A DNA stretch of 64,000 nt from Paulinella micropora (GCA_019918135.1 WBZZ01005983.1:30001-94000); one strand, 5' to 3'; positions 49,694-61,204 are shown, numbered from the stretch's first letter. Numbers and translations: made by a program. The notes: generated by a model not told the origin, from the sequence alone.

Positions 49694-51090
49694 ATGTCGC
49701 AATATAAATCATTACTTGGCCTTAATGAGTTGGCTGTTGATAGTCTAATATACTTAACCTTGACCTTACCAACACAAACATAGTAGGTTTAAACACAGAC
49801 AGAGTACCAGAAGATGCCGACCCAATAAATCTTTATTATACTGGCGGGCGATTTGATACACGACTGGCTACCAAAAGCACAACTGACCTAAAAGAAGGAC
49901 TTAATTATTATTGGACTGATAACCGTTTTGACACACGTCTCGCTTTAAAATCAACAACTAACCTAAAAGAATGACTTAATTATTATTGGACTGATAACCG
50001 CTTTGACACACGTCTCGCTTTAAAATCAACAACCGACATCAAAGAAGGAAAAAATTTATACTATACAGAGCAACGAGTAAGGGACAACGACGAAGCCAAA
50101 GCCTCAACTCAACACCGCTCTAATACATCCAATCCGCACCAAACCAGTCTATACATCTGATTGACGCTAACATATTTGCACCAGTGGTCGGTCAATACTT
50201 AACATACAACGATGTAGATGGTAAATGGAGGAATACCACCCTCGGTTCAATTGATACACTTTCAGTGTAATCATAACCGCACCAATAGCCACTAATAGTT
50301 ATCTCACATATAATTCAATAAACTGGGTAAATAAACATTTCCGATAAATGTTGATGAATTCGGTAATATTAGTATGGGCGGATATTTGAATATAACAGGA
50401 GTAAATTTACTGAATACAAAAAATGTTGATGAATGGATATTTGAACATAAGGTCATAATAATAAAGTTTCAGCAGGTGGAAGTATAGATAGCCACAGCGA
50501 TGTGACAATAACAGGCTTCCCCGCAGATAATCAATTACTCATTTATAGCACGGGGCAATGGAGAAACACTACACCACCCTTTCTTAGATTAGACGGCACT
50601 GCTAGTATGACAGGAGGCTTCTACGTATAATGGAATTAATCTCGCTAATCTCGCAGTTGATGGTTCGGTGGTCAAACTAACAGGAAACCAAACCATAGGA
50701 GGAATTAAAACATTTAGCAGTATAATAAATGCGAGTGCTTGGATTGATATGAAAAGTCAAAACATTACAAATGTAAATCAACTAAATGGCAGGTCTATCA
50801 CAACTTGGCTATCAGAGCACGATACGAACACGGCGAAAGTGTCGGCGAGTGGAAGTATTGATACACATAGCGATGTGATTATAACAACAGCATCAGATAA
50901 TCAACTACTCATTTATAGCACTGGACAATGGAGAAATGTGGCATCACCATTTCTTAGATTAGACGGCACTGCTAGTATGACGAGGACTAAATATGGGAAA
51001 TCAAAATATAACAAATGTAAATCTTGTTGATGGTGTGGATGTTTCTGTTCTTGATACTTCGGCAGTTAAAACCTCAGGAAACCAAACCAC
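49694..51090 (+). pseudogene. Tail-fibre-like protein, second lineage, frameshifted and truncated
   Basis: Same start and breaks as 20168-21152 but extends further: VKLTGNQTIGGIKTFSS, SITTWLSEHDTNTAKVSA, IYSTGQWRNVASPFL, then MGNQNITNVNLVDGVDVSV. It stops matching fibre sequence at about 51088 (CAGGAAACCAAACCA), where gypsy sequence begins. The four-fold DTRL module region lies at about 49845-50040, one unit ending in TGA. Confidence 0.75.
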
Positions 51091-52184
51091 CTTCTTTCCC
51101 CTCGATCCCACCTGTGCCGGTGGTGCCCCGATAATCTCAAAGGGCCAGCCTCTCTCCTCCCCCTCATCCCAGATGAACGTGGGGATTCGCCGCTCGTCCG
51201 TGAGGTCAAAAGGTATGTCCAGAACCTCCCTAGATCGTGATTGCACCGTATAGGGCGTGTGGTCCTTGTCATCCAACTGGATGCTGACATCCCAAGTTTC
51301 CCGTTTCTGCCCCCAGTTCTCCAGAAAAACTGGACTGAACCGGCCGTCCTTTTCCATGTTAGTCCCATCATCGCTTCTCCAGAACTGCATTACTGGGGCA
51401 ATGCCCGCCGCCGCATTGGACCTCGTACGGCCTCCGACCCTCAATATCCGCATGACATAGAAGTCATCCAGCGTATCATCCGAGACCTCTCTGTCCGCCG
51501 GTCGCATCAAGTAATACTTGCTGACTCTCCAGCGGATTTTATCTGTCTTGGTCGGGTCGTCCAACCACTTCTCTGACTGTGGACGCGATCCACCTCCATC
51601 CCTTCCCTCTGGTGGTGGTCTCGGACGGGCCGTCTGCGCCCGCTGCCTCTCCTTCTCCTCCTTCCCCTCCTCCTTTGTTTCCTGTCGTAGCACTCCCTCC
51701 GAGCCCTCCGGCTCCTCCTTCCGCTCCTTAGTTTCCTCCTTGCCGTTGGCGCCCTCGCCTTCCTGGCGCTGTCTCCTGGATCCTCGTTCGTGAGAGCCCT
51801 TTTCCAGCTCCGTAATTGCATCCCGCAATCTTTGTTTCTCCTCCTCTTCCGGTTCATACAGGAGCTGGTCCCTCAACCTCGCCAACTCTTCCGCCCGCTG
51901 CGAACGAGTAAGCAAAGGTGTCGGGTTGCCCCAGTCATCCGTCGTGCGCGCCAGTGCCTGCGCGTCCGTCTCGTAATCCAATAGAAACGGTGAGAACTTG
52001 ACCAGCCGTCGCACATGCACGATCTGCTCTTTTGCCGTTCGCTGATGGCGGATTTTATAGTTGTATGCCGCAGTTTGCTGCACCACCTGATACGGCCCTG
52101 CCACTTTTCGTACAACTTCGCCGACACACGCACCGGGATGCTCGGGACGTATAACAAGACCGTGTCTCCCACATTGAACTCCAC
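51091..52184 (-). pseudogene. Gypsy pol, C-terminal region of integrase and tail
   Basis: One frame begins MEFNVGDTVLLYVPSIPVRV, the usual start of the integrase C-terminal beta domain, and continues after a shift as AGPYQVVQQTAAYNYKIRHQ, the GPY-like motif. A Glu/Arg-rich spacer and a further 150-residue segment (FYVMRILRVGG, IWDEGEERGWPFEIIGAPPA) follow, which I do not recognise. The frame then runs without a stop into fibre sequence at the junction. Confidence 0.65.
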
Positions 52185-52355
52185 ATGTCAGAACTCTTGC
52201 TGCCCCTTGTCGTCCTTCCTCCTCATAGCAGCCTCGCGCTGCTTCCGGACGATGTGTTCAGCCTCCGCTATTGCCCGCAGGCAGCATGCCATCAATTCCG
52301 TCGGGTCATATCAAGCCGTATCCTTGAAGCGATCCGTGGGTGTGTTCAACACCCT

Positions 52356-53297
52356 TCAAGTTCCATGTACCAGTTGATTCGGGCAAAGCCGAACGCTTCC
52401 TCCTAAAGGCGAGGAGCCCAAGTTGTTAACCGCAAACGTAAAAGCCTGCACCGTCTCCTGCCACATCTTCTGGTTGTTCTGGCAATAGATTTTCAAGGAC
52501 GCCTTCATCGTCTTGTGCATCCGTTCGATTTTCCCGTTTGCCATTGGATTGTATGCCGTAACGTAGTTCCATTGAAACCCAAAATATGCACTGAGTTCGT
52601 TCGAGAGCCAGTTGATGAACGAACTCCCTCTGTCTGATGATCTTCCTTGGAACTCCGATCCTGCAGAAAACGTGATCAATTAGAGCCTTAGCGGTCGTTT
52701 CCTTAGTCTCGTCCTTAGTGGGAACCGTGACCACGTAATTCGACGCCCTGTCAATGGCCGTAAGTATGTACTTGAACCCCCCGCTTCCGGTAGAGGGCCC
52801 ACATAATCGATGTGGATCGTCTCGAAAATGACGCTCGTGACCTCGTACTGTCCAAGCAAACCCTTGGTTGCGTCATATGGCGTCTTTGCTCTCTGGCACG
52901 GCGCGCAGCCGTTGATGAATCGTTCCACATCCTTACTCATACTTCCCCAGTAGAACTTCCTTGTCAGCGACCACTTCATCCTTTCCAATCCTGGATGACT
53001 CATAGGACAGTTATGTGCCCCGATCATAATCGCATGCCGTAATGCCGGTGGTACCCACACCGTCCACCTTTCCGGGTTTTCCTTGTGTCTGCTGTCCGTT
53101 CCCATATACCATATCAGCCCATCCGAATACGTGTGCGTCTTCAGCTGCCGCTTCACTGCCTCAGTACGCGTTTCCGGCGTCGGGTTCTTCACATGTTGGA
53201 TCAGTGCCTTGAATTCCTTCGCCTCGCTCGTCAGGCTCCGAAACTTGTCCACCGAAGCAAACTTGATTTGCGTATCTGTCTCCAAGTCCAAAGCCAC
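52356..53297 (-). pseudogene. Gypsy pol, integrase zinc and catalytic domains
   Basis: Zinc domain: HNCPMSHPGLERMKWSLTRK with CAPCQRAK. Catalytic core: IHIDYVGPLPEAGG (first Asp), a shift near 52690, SDRGSSFINWLS (second Asp) and NPMANGKIERMHKTMKASLK (Glu). It integrates the cDNA. Two frames are needed to read it, so this copy is dead. Confidence 0.75.
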
Positions 53298-53554
53298 GTC
53301 TTCTCCAACACCGTCACGTCCTCCTGTTCCGGTAACAATGATTCCCCTTCTGCCTTAGGGCTGACCACTACGTTGCCAACCATTGGCAACTGCCGCCATG
53401 GCTTGACGTTTCCATCTCCTCCGCCTCTCTTTCCGCGTACAACGCCGCGTCCCACTCGTATTCCTCGAGACTGTCCTTCGCGCATTGGTCCTCGTGCTCC
53501 TCACAACACTCTCGTGGTGCCTTACTAGCCGCCTCATACAACCTGAGGTCCCTC
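53298..53554 (-). other. Gypsy pol linker between RNase H and integrase
   Basis: Arg/Gly-rich in every frame, with frame changes. No domain recognised. Confidence 0.4.
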
Positions 53555-55841
53555 TCATGTTCCTGTTTTTCTCCTCCCCCCCGACGTACTAAACTTGTAC
53601 GCTGCCGACACCTCCTCCGCGTATATCATACCGTTCATCGGCTTCTTGTCTTCAAAATCCAGTTCACGCTCTATCTGTTCCAAGTCCATGAATCCCCATA
53701 CCGTCAAGACTGCCGCCGCCGTGGTGAAACTAAATCGCGTCAGGTTCATCCCTTTCCGCTTCTCCCCATCCCATATCGGTTTGACCGTGAACACCTCTGG
53801 CGCCTGGTGTTGTTGTTGTTCCGCCCCCGTCTTTCCCCGTGATCGCCCATCCTCTGTCGTGCCCCCAGACCGAGACTGGTGATCAGCCAAAAAGTTCTCC
53901 TTTCCCTTGATAATATACTCTATCTGGAAGTCGTATTCCGATAACTCCTGTTGCCACCGCGCTAACCGTCCCGTGTGATCCTGTGACATCAACCACCGGA
54001 GGTTGTTGTGATCCGTTCTCACTCTCGTTTCCTTCGCCCCCCATAAATATTCCCGTAGCCGCTTGAAGCCCCAGACAATAGCCAGTGCCTCCCGTTGTCT
54101 GGTGCAGTATTGCCTCTCCGCACTCGACATTCGGCCTCAGTCGCCCCTCGACTAAGAAACATTACCGGCCTCAGTCGCCCCTTTCGTCCGCTTGCCGAAG
54201 CACTCCTCCTATCGCGTAGGCCGACGCGTCCGTATCCAGAATAAAGGGTGCCTCAAAGTCCGGCAGCCTCAGAACCGTTCCATCCTCCGTTAACGGATCC
54301 TTCAGAATCGTCTCCCGCAAATCGTTTATCGCTTCCAAGACTTGCTGTCCCCACTCCTTCGGGTTCGCCCAGTCCCCTTTGAATTCCTTCATGTGTTTCC
54401 GTATGGGCTCCGCCCGATTAGCAAAGTTCGGGATAAACTCCCCGTAATACTGTGCCAATGACACGAACGAATGTAGATCGGATTTGTTCTGCGGTATTGG
54501 CATGTCCGCCAGTGCCTCTCGTTTCTTGGCCGCGATGGTGCACGTGCCATTCTCAATGTCGTACCCCAGATATTGGATCCGTTTTTGCATGAAGTGGCAC
54601 TTCTTGGCATTAAGCCGGAAACCGAACTCCTTAATCCGCCGCATGATATCCCTGAGATGTTCTACATGCTCTTCCACCGAGTTAGAGTATATAATGACAT
54701 CATCCAAGTATGCAAAGGCATACGTTGACGTGTCGCCATGCTTGAAGGCAAATTCCTCGTTCCGAGACTTGTGTCCCAACATCTCGGTCATTGCCTTCTT
54801 GAAGGTCCCAGGTGCTACCTTGAGCCCCATCGGCAGAACCTTCCAGACGTATGTCGTCATGCCCACCATGAATGCCGTGAGGTATCGGCTTTCCTCCGCC
54901 AATGGAACTTGCCAAAACCGGCTTTTCAGATCCAGAGTGGAATATATTTTTGCCTTGCGCAATACTTCCACCCCCCGCCTCACATCTGGGACCGGCGTCT
55001 CGATCTTCTTGATTATCTGGTTGATCTTCCGGTAGTTGATACACATCCGCAACGTGCCATCCGGCTTTGGCGCCATCCACACCGGTGATGAATACTCCGA
55101 CAACCGTTCCTCAATGAGCCCCTTTTCCAGCAACTCCGCCGTCATTCCCCTCGCTTTGCGGTCTTTGTGGAAGCTAAGTCGTGAAGGTCGTCCGATACCA
55201 GGCACCTCCTGCCCCATTTCCCTATAGAACTTTGCCGTGTGATGTTTAACCGATCCTCCTTCCAATGGTCCAAAGACCTCTATGTGATTGTCCATCATCG
55301 CCAACACTTCCTCCTTGGATTTCTCGCTCCCCTGCCACCCCTTTGTCTGTTCCCTCAAAGCCGCCCGGGCCTTATCCGTCTCCTCCTTAATCTGTTCCTC
55401 CGTCGCCTTACCGGTTATGTCGTCCACCGTGGCCTCCGCACCATCCTCCTCGAACCCCTCCCGAGACCGGTACAGGGTAGGCGTTTGCCTCTCCTGATCC
55501 GCATATCTGGCCAGCTGATCGATCATCATCGCGTATTGTATCACATGTGTGCGATGATATACTCCCGAAATATAAGTAAACGCTTCATCCCGGATTGCAG
55601 CCAAATCCCGTGTAAGGAGTTCCTCCCGATGTTTCCTTGCCGCTTTTCTCGAACCTAAACGACACGCTATAACGAGCTTCTGCGTCCGACTCGGTATAGG
55701 TATCGGATCCGGAACCAAGAAATCCTCGATATCGTTCCAACACATTTCCGTTCGTCTGCCCACTGGAAGCACTATCGTGAAATCCCCATGGGAAATCCGA
55801 TTCTTCAGCGCCTTCTTGATTCCCGCCACCGAGTCGACCAT
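53555..55841 (-). pseudogene. Gypsy pol, reverse transcriptase and RNase H
   Basis: The long frame 54171-55841 holds the RT: SPVWMAPKPDGTLRMCINYR, TLDLKSRFWQVPL (first catalytic Asp), FMVGMTTYVWKVLPMGLKVA, AYLDDVIIYSN (catalytic YLDD) and NAKKCHFMQKRIQYLGY. RNase H starts at PFILDTDASAYAIGGVLRQ and continues after a short duplication and shift at about 54135-54175 with CTRQREALAIVWGFKRLREY and RTDHNNLRWLM. An ADERGD-type stretch is repeated at that join. Confidence 0.85.
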
Positions 55842-56208
55842 GATGGGATCGTCCCCTCACTTGTCCTTGAGGAACTCGATAATTCCCGTCTTCGCCTGAC
55901 TAGGCTTTGCCACGTTACATACCACGTACTGTGCCATTGGCAACGTCCTGCCATCCATTTCTTTGTGTTAGTGTCCCAAATTCCGACCGTGTATCGGCAA
56001 ACCGTCCGTGGCCAATCTCCGTTGTTCTCTCAAGTGTTCCAGTGGCATGTCGCACAATGCCACTATCTGATTTGTTGTCCATTCGTCCTCCGATTCACTC
56101 TCCTCTTCCGTTGTCTTAGTATCCCCCACCGCAAACCTCGCATGCTGCCTCGTCGGCCGCCGCTTCTTCCGACGTTACGACTTTCACTGCCGCAAAACTA
56201 CCAGCCGT

Positions 56209-57477
56209 CTATTCTCCCTCATTGCCTTGAGCGTGGTCATCTGTCGACAAGTGCACCATCTTGTATACCGGTGCGTTTTCATCCGCCCCATATCGCACCG
56301 TATATCCCGCACAGTCGATTGACGTGCGCATTCGTCTGAGCGAGTCCAAGCTCCACAACAAGCCCCCCGTGTATGCTGGTACCACCCAAAATTTGTGGAT
56401 ATAGACCGAGCCGTCGGAGATCCGGAAAGTCAGCAACATTGTACCCGTGATCGGTGTCGATCCCGACACTCCACTCACCCATCCCTGCGTGTGCCGCAGT
56501 GCCTGCTGATACCACCGCTGTCCCCCATATTTGTCCTGAAAGTGTTTCCCCATGACACTGATCGCCGCCATCGTGTCATTGCCAATGACCTCATACCCGC
56601 CCAACTCGGTAATTTCCACCTTCGTGTAGGCTAAAGGGAAATCAGCTCTTTTAATTGAATTAACCATTCGCCTAGGACTCATAGAATCCGCGTGTTCCGC
56701 GATCTTTTGGTATGTCTGGAGGATAAGTCGGTTCCGCTCCCGTTCCTTCCCCTCATCCCCTCCATTGAGTCCCCTTTTCCCTTTCGACTCCTGGTCGATA
56801 TCCTTATTTATGTTCTCTCTCTTCTGATCCCCTATTTCCCGCCTCTCTCCCTCATCTTCCTTATTCCTTATTACCCCCTGAACCCCCTTATTGCACTTAC
56901 CGTCTATATTTCCGTCATCCTTATCCTCTGTTCTTCCCCCTTTTTCTCCCGTTCCCTCTCCACGAGTCCGCTCCTCTGCCTTCTGCCGTTTGTCGTGTGC
57001 CCTACCCTCTCTCTCCCTCTCCGTTGCTCTCACCCGTTTTCTCGTCATTCCCCAGTCAGATCTATGGACTGTCGTTCTCCTTTGCCACCCCCCCTGGACG
57101 GGCTGCTGTATCCCGCTCCATCTACCCGCCGGAGCAGCAGGCGTTCCTGCCGTCTTCGTTCCCCTATCAGCCATCAATTCCCGCCGCATACCCTTATATT
57201 CCGTATTGATATGTTTCCCACCTGTTTTGCCTTCCCCCGTGATCACGACGTCATCTTTATCCTCACGCCGTCGCGGTCGCGCCTCTTCCTCTTCCTCCCT
57301 CGGCGTCCGTTCCTGTTCAAATATGCCATGTTTCCGTTCATGTTTTTGTTCCATTTCCTCCACGGATATTATCCTACCCGATGGCGTGGGTGTGCCCCCT
57401 CCCGCCGCTCCCTGTCGCTCCGGTAGACCTGCCGTCGCCCCTGAAATCAATGCCTCACTATGGAGACAAATACTCAA
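56209..57477 (-). CDS. Gypsy pol, charged N-terminus and retropepsin-like domain
   Basis: 422 codons. Residues 1-270 are extremely Arg/Glu/Gly-rich and low in complexity. The C-terminal 150 residues look like an aspartic protease: VIGNDTMAAISVMGKHFQDK has Met where DTG is usual, followed by GTMLLTFRISDGSVYIHKFW and GGLLWSLDSLRRM. The altered active-site glycine suggests a divergent or dead protease. The upstream limit coincides with the start of satellite DNA (57478), so the true gene start may lie elsewhere. Confidence 0.55.
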   Translation of the reverse strand: MSICLHSEALISGATAGLPERQGAAGGGTPTPSGRIISVEEMEQKHERKHGIFEQERTPREEEEEARPRRREDKDDVVITGEGKTGGKHINTEYKGMRRELMADRGTKTAGTPAAPAGRWSGIQQPVQGGWQRRTTVHRSDWGMTRKRVRATEREREGRAHDKRQKAEERTRGEGTGEKGGRTEDKDDGNIDGKCNKGVQGVIRNKEDEGERREIGDQKRENINKDIDQESKGKRGLNGGDEGKERERNRLILQTYQKIAEHADSMSPRRMVNSIKRADFPLAYTKVEITELGGYEVIGNDTMAAISVMGKHFQDKYGGQRWYQQALRHTQGWVSGVSGSTPITGTMLLTFRISDGSVYIHKFWVVPAYTGGLLWSLDSLRRMRTSIDCAGYTVRYGADENAPVYKMVHLSTDDHAQGNEGE

Positions 57478-57479
57478 AA

Positions 57480-57975
57480 TTATTTCTAGTTATTGGAAAT
57501 TATTAGCTAATGGGAATTATTTTATGTTTTTCGAATCATTTCCAGCGTACAAAATAATTTTCAGTGGCTAGAAATCATTTCCAGCGTTCAAAATTATTTC
57601 CAGTGTCCAAAATAATTTCCAGTGTCCAAAATATTTCCAATGGCTGGAAATAATTTCCAGTAGCCGGATCTACTCGCAGTAGTTGAAATTATTTCCAGTG
57701 ATTGGAAATTATTTCCAGTGATTGGAAATTATTTTCCAGTGATTGGAAATTATTTCCAGTGGCTAGAAATTCTTTCCAGTGGTTGGAAATCATTTCCAGT
57801 GGCTGGAAATTATTTCCGGTGCTCAAAATTATTTCCAGTGGCTGGAAATTATTTCCAGTGGCTGGAAATTATTTCGAATGGCTGGAAATTATATTTCGAA
57901 TGGCTGGAAATTATTTCGAATGGCTGGAAATTATTTCCAGTGGCTGGAAATTATTTCCAGTGGCTGGAAACGTTA
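57480..57975. repeat. Palindromic satellite block 1 (20-bp type)
   Basis: About 25 units of CTGGAAATTATTTCCAG plus TGG, that is, a 17-bp near-palindrome and a 3-bp spacer. The first 200 bp are diverged and the last 200 bp near-perfect. Confidence 0.85.
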
Positions 57976-58135
57976 TTAATAGTACGGGTTCCGGCCGGGA
58001 GGTTACAGTAATAAGTACAAAGCTATTTCAACAAAGCAAAATTTAATATAATGGTACGTCCGTAAACTGCAATTACTGAAAATTATGATTGCGATAAAAG
58101 TACGTACGTACTAGCAACAATAATATTATTACCTA

Positions 58136-58752
58136 TCAAACGCAATCATAACTTATACTTTTGTTGTAACGTTTCGCAAAACTTAGCACTCTATCCCAGC
58201 TTTCCTGTGCAAACCTTTTACCGTTATGTTGCTGCCTGACTCCATCGTCAAAGATTTCTGTCCCCAACCTAAAGTCCCAATCCTGCACTTTGCCAGTGTA
58301 GGCATCTTTCTTCTCTCTCACATTGGTAAATATGGTTTTATAGTCCTTCAACGACTGAAAACAAGGATAGAAAATGGGAGGTTTGGCGGGAAATGAATCT
58401 ATTGCTGTGTAATCGTTACCCCAAACATGAACCATGTGCCACTTGCCCTTATCCACCGGCACATGCATAGAAGAGACCGGCACCACATTAGAGCTATCTA
58501 ACATACTTTTCGCTTTAGCAAGAGGCACAGAAGTTTGTTTTCTTTTTCTTGGCCCTTGCAAAACGTTGTCCAAACAATCATTAGCTTGTTTGTGAGAGCG
58601 CCAGTTGGCGCTGTTGTTTACATTGTAGTCAGCGAGAAAGGATGAGTCTACCTTTCTGCCTGCAGAATCCTCCTTCGTAGGAACTTCCACGGGCAGACAA
58701 GACTGTGACAAGGTCGCAGATACTCCACGACGTATCCTTTTCCCCACTCCTG
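58136..58752 (-). CDS. Host gene, probable terminal exon
   Basis: About 200 codons ending at 58136 (stop at the plus-strand position 58136-58138). A possible acceptor, GTGATCAG, precedes GAGTGGGG at about 58752. Blocks KGKWHMVHVWGNDYTAIDSF and FPAKPPIFYPCFQSLKDYKT look like ordinary globular protein. No family recognised. It lies between two satellite blocks that would be intronic if this exon belongs with those at 59102 and 59587. Confidence 0.4.
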
Positions 58753-58884
58753 ATCACCTGGCATTCGCAAGAAAAACATACGCCCCATGTCCCTGCCAGT
58801 GAGAGCAAGTCTGAATAAACAACAAAAGAAAATTAATGTATGTATGCGTATATATGACTAATACAGATGACCAGAACTGCAAAT

Positions 58885-59037
58885 ATTTCCATTGGCTAGA
58901 AATATTTCCAGCCACTAGAAATATTTCCAGTGGCTGGAAATATTTCTAGCGCCACTGGAAATATTTCTAGCCACTGGAAATATTTCCAGTGGCTGGAAAT
59001 ATTTCTAGCCACTGGAAATATTTCCAGTGGCTGGAAC
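58885..59037. repeat. Palindromic satellite block 2 (19-bp type)
   Basis: Units CTGGAAATATTTCCAG (a perfect 16-bp palindrome) separated by CCA or TGG in near-strict alternation. Confidence 0.85.
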
Positions 59038-59054
59038 TTCCACATAGAGAAGCG

Positions 59055-59066
59055 AGCGAGCGAGGG

Positions 59067-59101
<35 letters not shown>
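59055..59101. repeat. (GA)n microsatellite
   Basis: About 45 bp of GA next to the 3' end of the host exon at 59102. Confidence 0.85.
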
Positions 59102-59103
<2 letters not shown>

Positions 59104-59429
59104 CCTCCTCGTCTTCACTATCTGAGTCCCAGTATCTCTGCAGGTCTTCGTCCGTCCGCGTCTCCAATGGAGGCAACATCTCCCAGGCGACGCTCTCTCG
59201 CCAATACCAAACCTTGTTGCTGTCAGTGGGCTCCTCCTCGGCGTAGGACGAAATATCTACTGCCATCATTGCGCGCTTCAGGCGGCTCGCGCCATGGAAA
59301 ACCTTGTTCAACTTGCCAGCGTTGATAGTGCTGGTGAAGAGTTTGCGCTTGTAGTCGTCGCCAGCCGTCCACATCTCTCGTAGTCGCTTGATAAGACGTG
59401 GACACTCTTCCTCCCCCATGCCGGCGAAA
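59102..59429 (-). CDS. Host gene, internal exon
   Basis: Begins at 59429 after an acceptor TGTGTGCAG and reads FAGMGEEECPRLIKRLREMW, KLFTSTINAGKLNKVFHGAS, VDISSYAEEEPTDSNKVWYW and an acidic end (DSDSEDEEES) where the (GA)n repeat starts. Joined to 59587 by a GT-AG intron that keeps the frame (STF at the seam). No family recognised. The 3' limit is uncertain because no clear donor is visible before the microsatellite. Confidence 0.5.
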
Positions 59430-59586
59430 CTGCACACAAGTCAGGGTATGTGTTGTAATATAATGCATATGCATATAATTGTAAGACGCAATAATATACA
59501 CACATCGCATAATATATACAATAATTATCATACATACAGAGAGAGAGAGGGGGAGAGCTTCGAGAGAGACAGAAAGAGAGACTAAC
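59430..59586 (-). other. Putative GT-AG intron (157 bp)
   Basis: Donor GTTAGT at 59586 and acceptor TGCAG ending at 59430. Removal joins the two open frames exactly. The intron holds a (GA)n run and AT-rich sequence. Confidence 0.55.
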
Positions 59587-59846
59587 GTAGAGCCGTCGGA
59601 GAAGACTCCTGCGCCGCGAATCTCGTACACCTCGGCCAGCATACACTTCAACGGAAGCGTTTGCTCTTCCTTGTTTTCCAATTTGAAGGAGAACTCGGCC
59701 GTAGAGGCGCAGAATATACGAAACCTCACCTCCATGTATGCCTTCTTGGAGCCAACGGTAAATAACTCGCAGCAGTGCAAGTACTCGCCTACATCCTTGA
59801 AGGGTAAGGGGGGTTGATTATGCTTGGGGGCCGGCAGTGCGTCCAT
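59587..59846 (-). CDS. Host gene, upstream exon
   Basis: An open frame from about 59846 (MDALPAPKHNQPPLPFKDVG) through YLHCCELFTVGSKKAYMEVR, CASTAEFSFKLENKEEQTLP and VYEIRGAGVFSDGST to the donor. The true 5' limit is not clear; the ATG may be internal. It may be the start of a protein of more than 200 residues. Family unknown. Confidence 0.5.
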
Positions 59847-59917
59847 GGGCCAACGCAGTCATGTCCCAGGAAGTACCTGTTGCATCAAGACACAGAATTG
59901 TTGGCAGGACATGGAAA

Positions 59918-60066
59918 TATTTCGAGCCACTGGAAATATTTCCAGCCACTGGAAGTATTTCCAGCCACTGGAAATATTTCCAGCCACTGAAAATACTTCC
60001 AGCCACGGGAAATATTTCCAGCCACTGGAGATATTTCCAGTGGCTGAAAATATTTCCAGTGGCTGT
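59918..60066. repeat. Palindromic satellite block 3 (19-bp type)
   Basis: Seven to eight units of CTGGAAATATTTCCAG plus CCA/TGG with few changes. Confidence 0.85.
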
Positions 60067-60186
60067 AGAGAGCGAAGAGAGAGAAGAGAGAGAAGAGAGA
60101 GAGCGCGAGTGAAGGAGAAGGAGAAGGAGGAGAAGAAGGAGGGGGTTGAGGAGAAGAAGGAGGAAAATGAGGAGAAGAAGGAGAAG

Positions 60187-60230
<44 letters not shown>

Positions 60231-60245
60231 GACAGAGAGTGAGAA

Positions 60246-60302
<57 letters not shown>

Positions 60303-60571
60303 AAGAGAGAAAGAGAGAAGCAACCAAGCAACCAAGCAACCAAGCAACCAAGCAACCAAGCAACCAAGCAACCAAGCAACCAAGCAACCAAGCAACCAAG
60401 CAACCAAGCAACCAAGCAACCAAGCAACCGACCGACCGACCGACCAGAGAGAGAGAGAGAGAGGGAGGGAGAGAGAGAGAGAGAGCAACCAAGCAACCAA
60501 GCAACCAAGCAACCAAGCAACCAAGCAACCAAGCAACCGACCAACCGACCGACCGACCGACCGACCAGAGG

Positions 60572-60609
<38 letters not shown>

Positions 60610-60673
60610 AGCAACCAAGCTACCAAGCAACCAAGCAACCAAGCAACCAACCAACCGACCGACCGACCGACCA

Positions 60674-60711
<38 letters not shown>

Positions 60712-60712
60712 C
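60067..60712. repeat. (GA)n interleaved with (AAGCAACC)n and (CGAC)n arrays
   Basis: Three successive composite arrays, each in the order GA-rich, AAGCAACC octamers, CGAC tetramers (octamers at about 60317-60430, 60485-60540 and 60609-60655). Every long open frame across it, on either strand, is an artefact. CGGTAAGC at about 60712 on the minus strand could be a splice donor of an upstream host exon. Confidence 0.9.
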
Positions 60713-61200
60713 GTTTTAACAACGTCTTAAACGCTCTTTCTCCGCGCTCGCTCGATTCCGCAGCCCAGAAAAAACCCGAGTAAAACGCCTGAAAAAAACT
60801 TACAACAACAGCAGCAACAAGCCAACAAGTTGCACATAAGTGATGCAGGAGCAAATTGTTGAATGCATTCCAGTAGCAAAAGGAGGTAAAGAGAAGCCCA
60901 CCTTCAATACTGCAAAATGGAGCTGTTGAGAATTTTGGGGTCGCAAATTTTGGGGTCGCTTGAAACTGAACCAAAAGCACATGGTCAAAAAAGCCGGAAC
61001 TTGCACTTCCTGGTTTTTTTTTAACAGTGCCATTTTTCTTCCCGATGCCACCGCCCACCTGAACAATTTTTATTGCAGATTATGATAGCGCCTGGCCTGA
61101 AACGTCGAATATAACTTTTCCCGGCCAGAACGGACCAGCCGTTTTTGCAGGGGAATTGCGCAAAGTTTCGCCGCCAGAATCCTGCCACCAGAAAATGAGG
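60713..61200 (-). other. Host DNA, possible upstream exon
   Basis: A minus-strand open frame (WAAESSERGERAFKTLLKR) ends at a donor-like GTAAGC at about 60712. It could be an exon upstream of 59846, but the supporting frame is weak. No other feature was recognised. Confidence 0.25.
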
Positions 61201-61204
61201 TGCT

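Larger units (their letters stand above)
46941..50678. repeat. Inverted repeat B, right copy
   Basis: Partner of 20168-23904. The viral sequence continues beyond its end (to 51090), so this side is the parental copy and the left one is derived. Confidence 0.9.
46941..51090. mobile_element. Truncated Polinton of a second lineage
   Basis: Zinc-finger gene (plus), integrase and charged gene (minus), tail fibre (plus), then an abrupt end against gypsy sequence. Its integrase, charged gene and fibre are clearly diverged from those of the 23-kb element, so it is a separate family. No capsid, polymerase or far terminus is present. Confidence 0.75.
51091..57477 (-). mobile_element. Ty3/gypsy-type retrotransposon pol region, decayed
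   Basis: On the minus strand, in order: a retropepsin-like ORF, RT, RNase H, a zinc-binding HHCC plus DDE integrase and a long C-terminal region. RT-RNase H before integrase defines the Ty3/gypsy order. No LTR, primer-binding site or polypurine tract was recognised at either end. The 3' end meets viral DNA at about 51090 and the 5' end meets satellite at about 57478, so this is a truncated or invaded copy. Confidence 0.8.

Noticed and set aside
20168..50678. Treating the 4-kb inverted repeats as simple long TIRs of one virus
   Set aside because: A clear AG/CT terminus lies inside them, the outer arms encode a different integrase lineage from the interior, and identity drops within the TIR at about 24032.
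60067..60712. Open frames of up to 319 codons on both strands
   Set aside because: Pure products of (GA)n, (AAGCAACC)n and (CGAC)n repeats.
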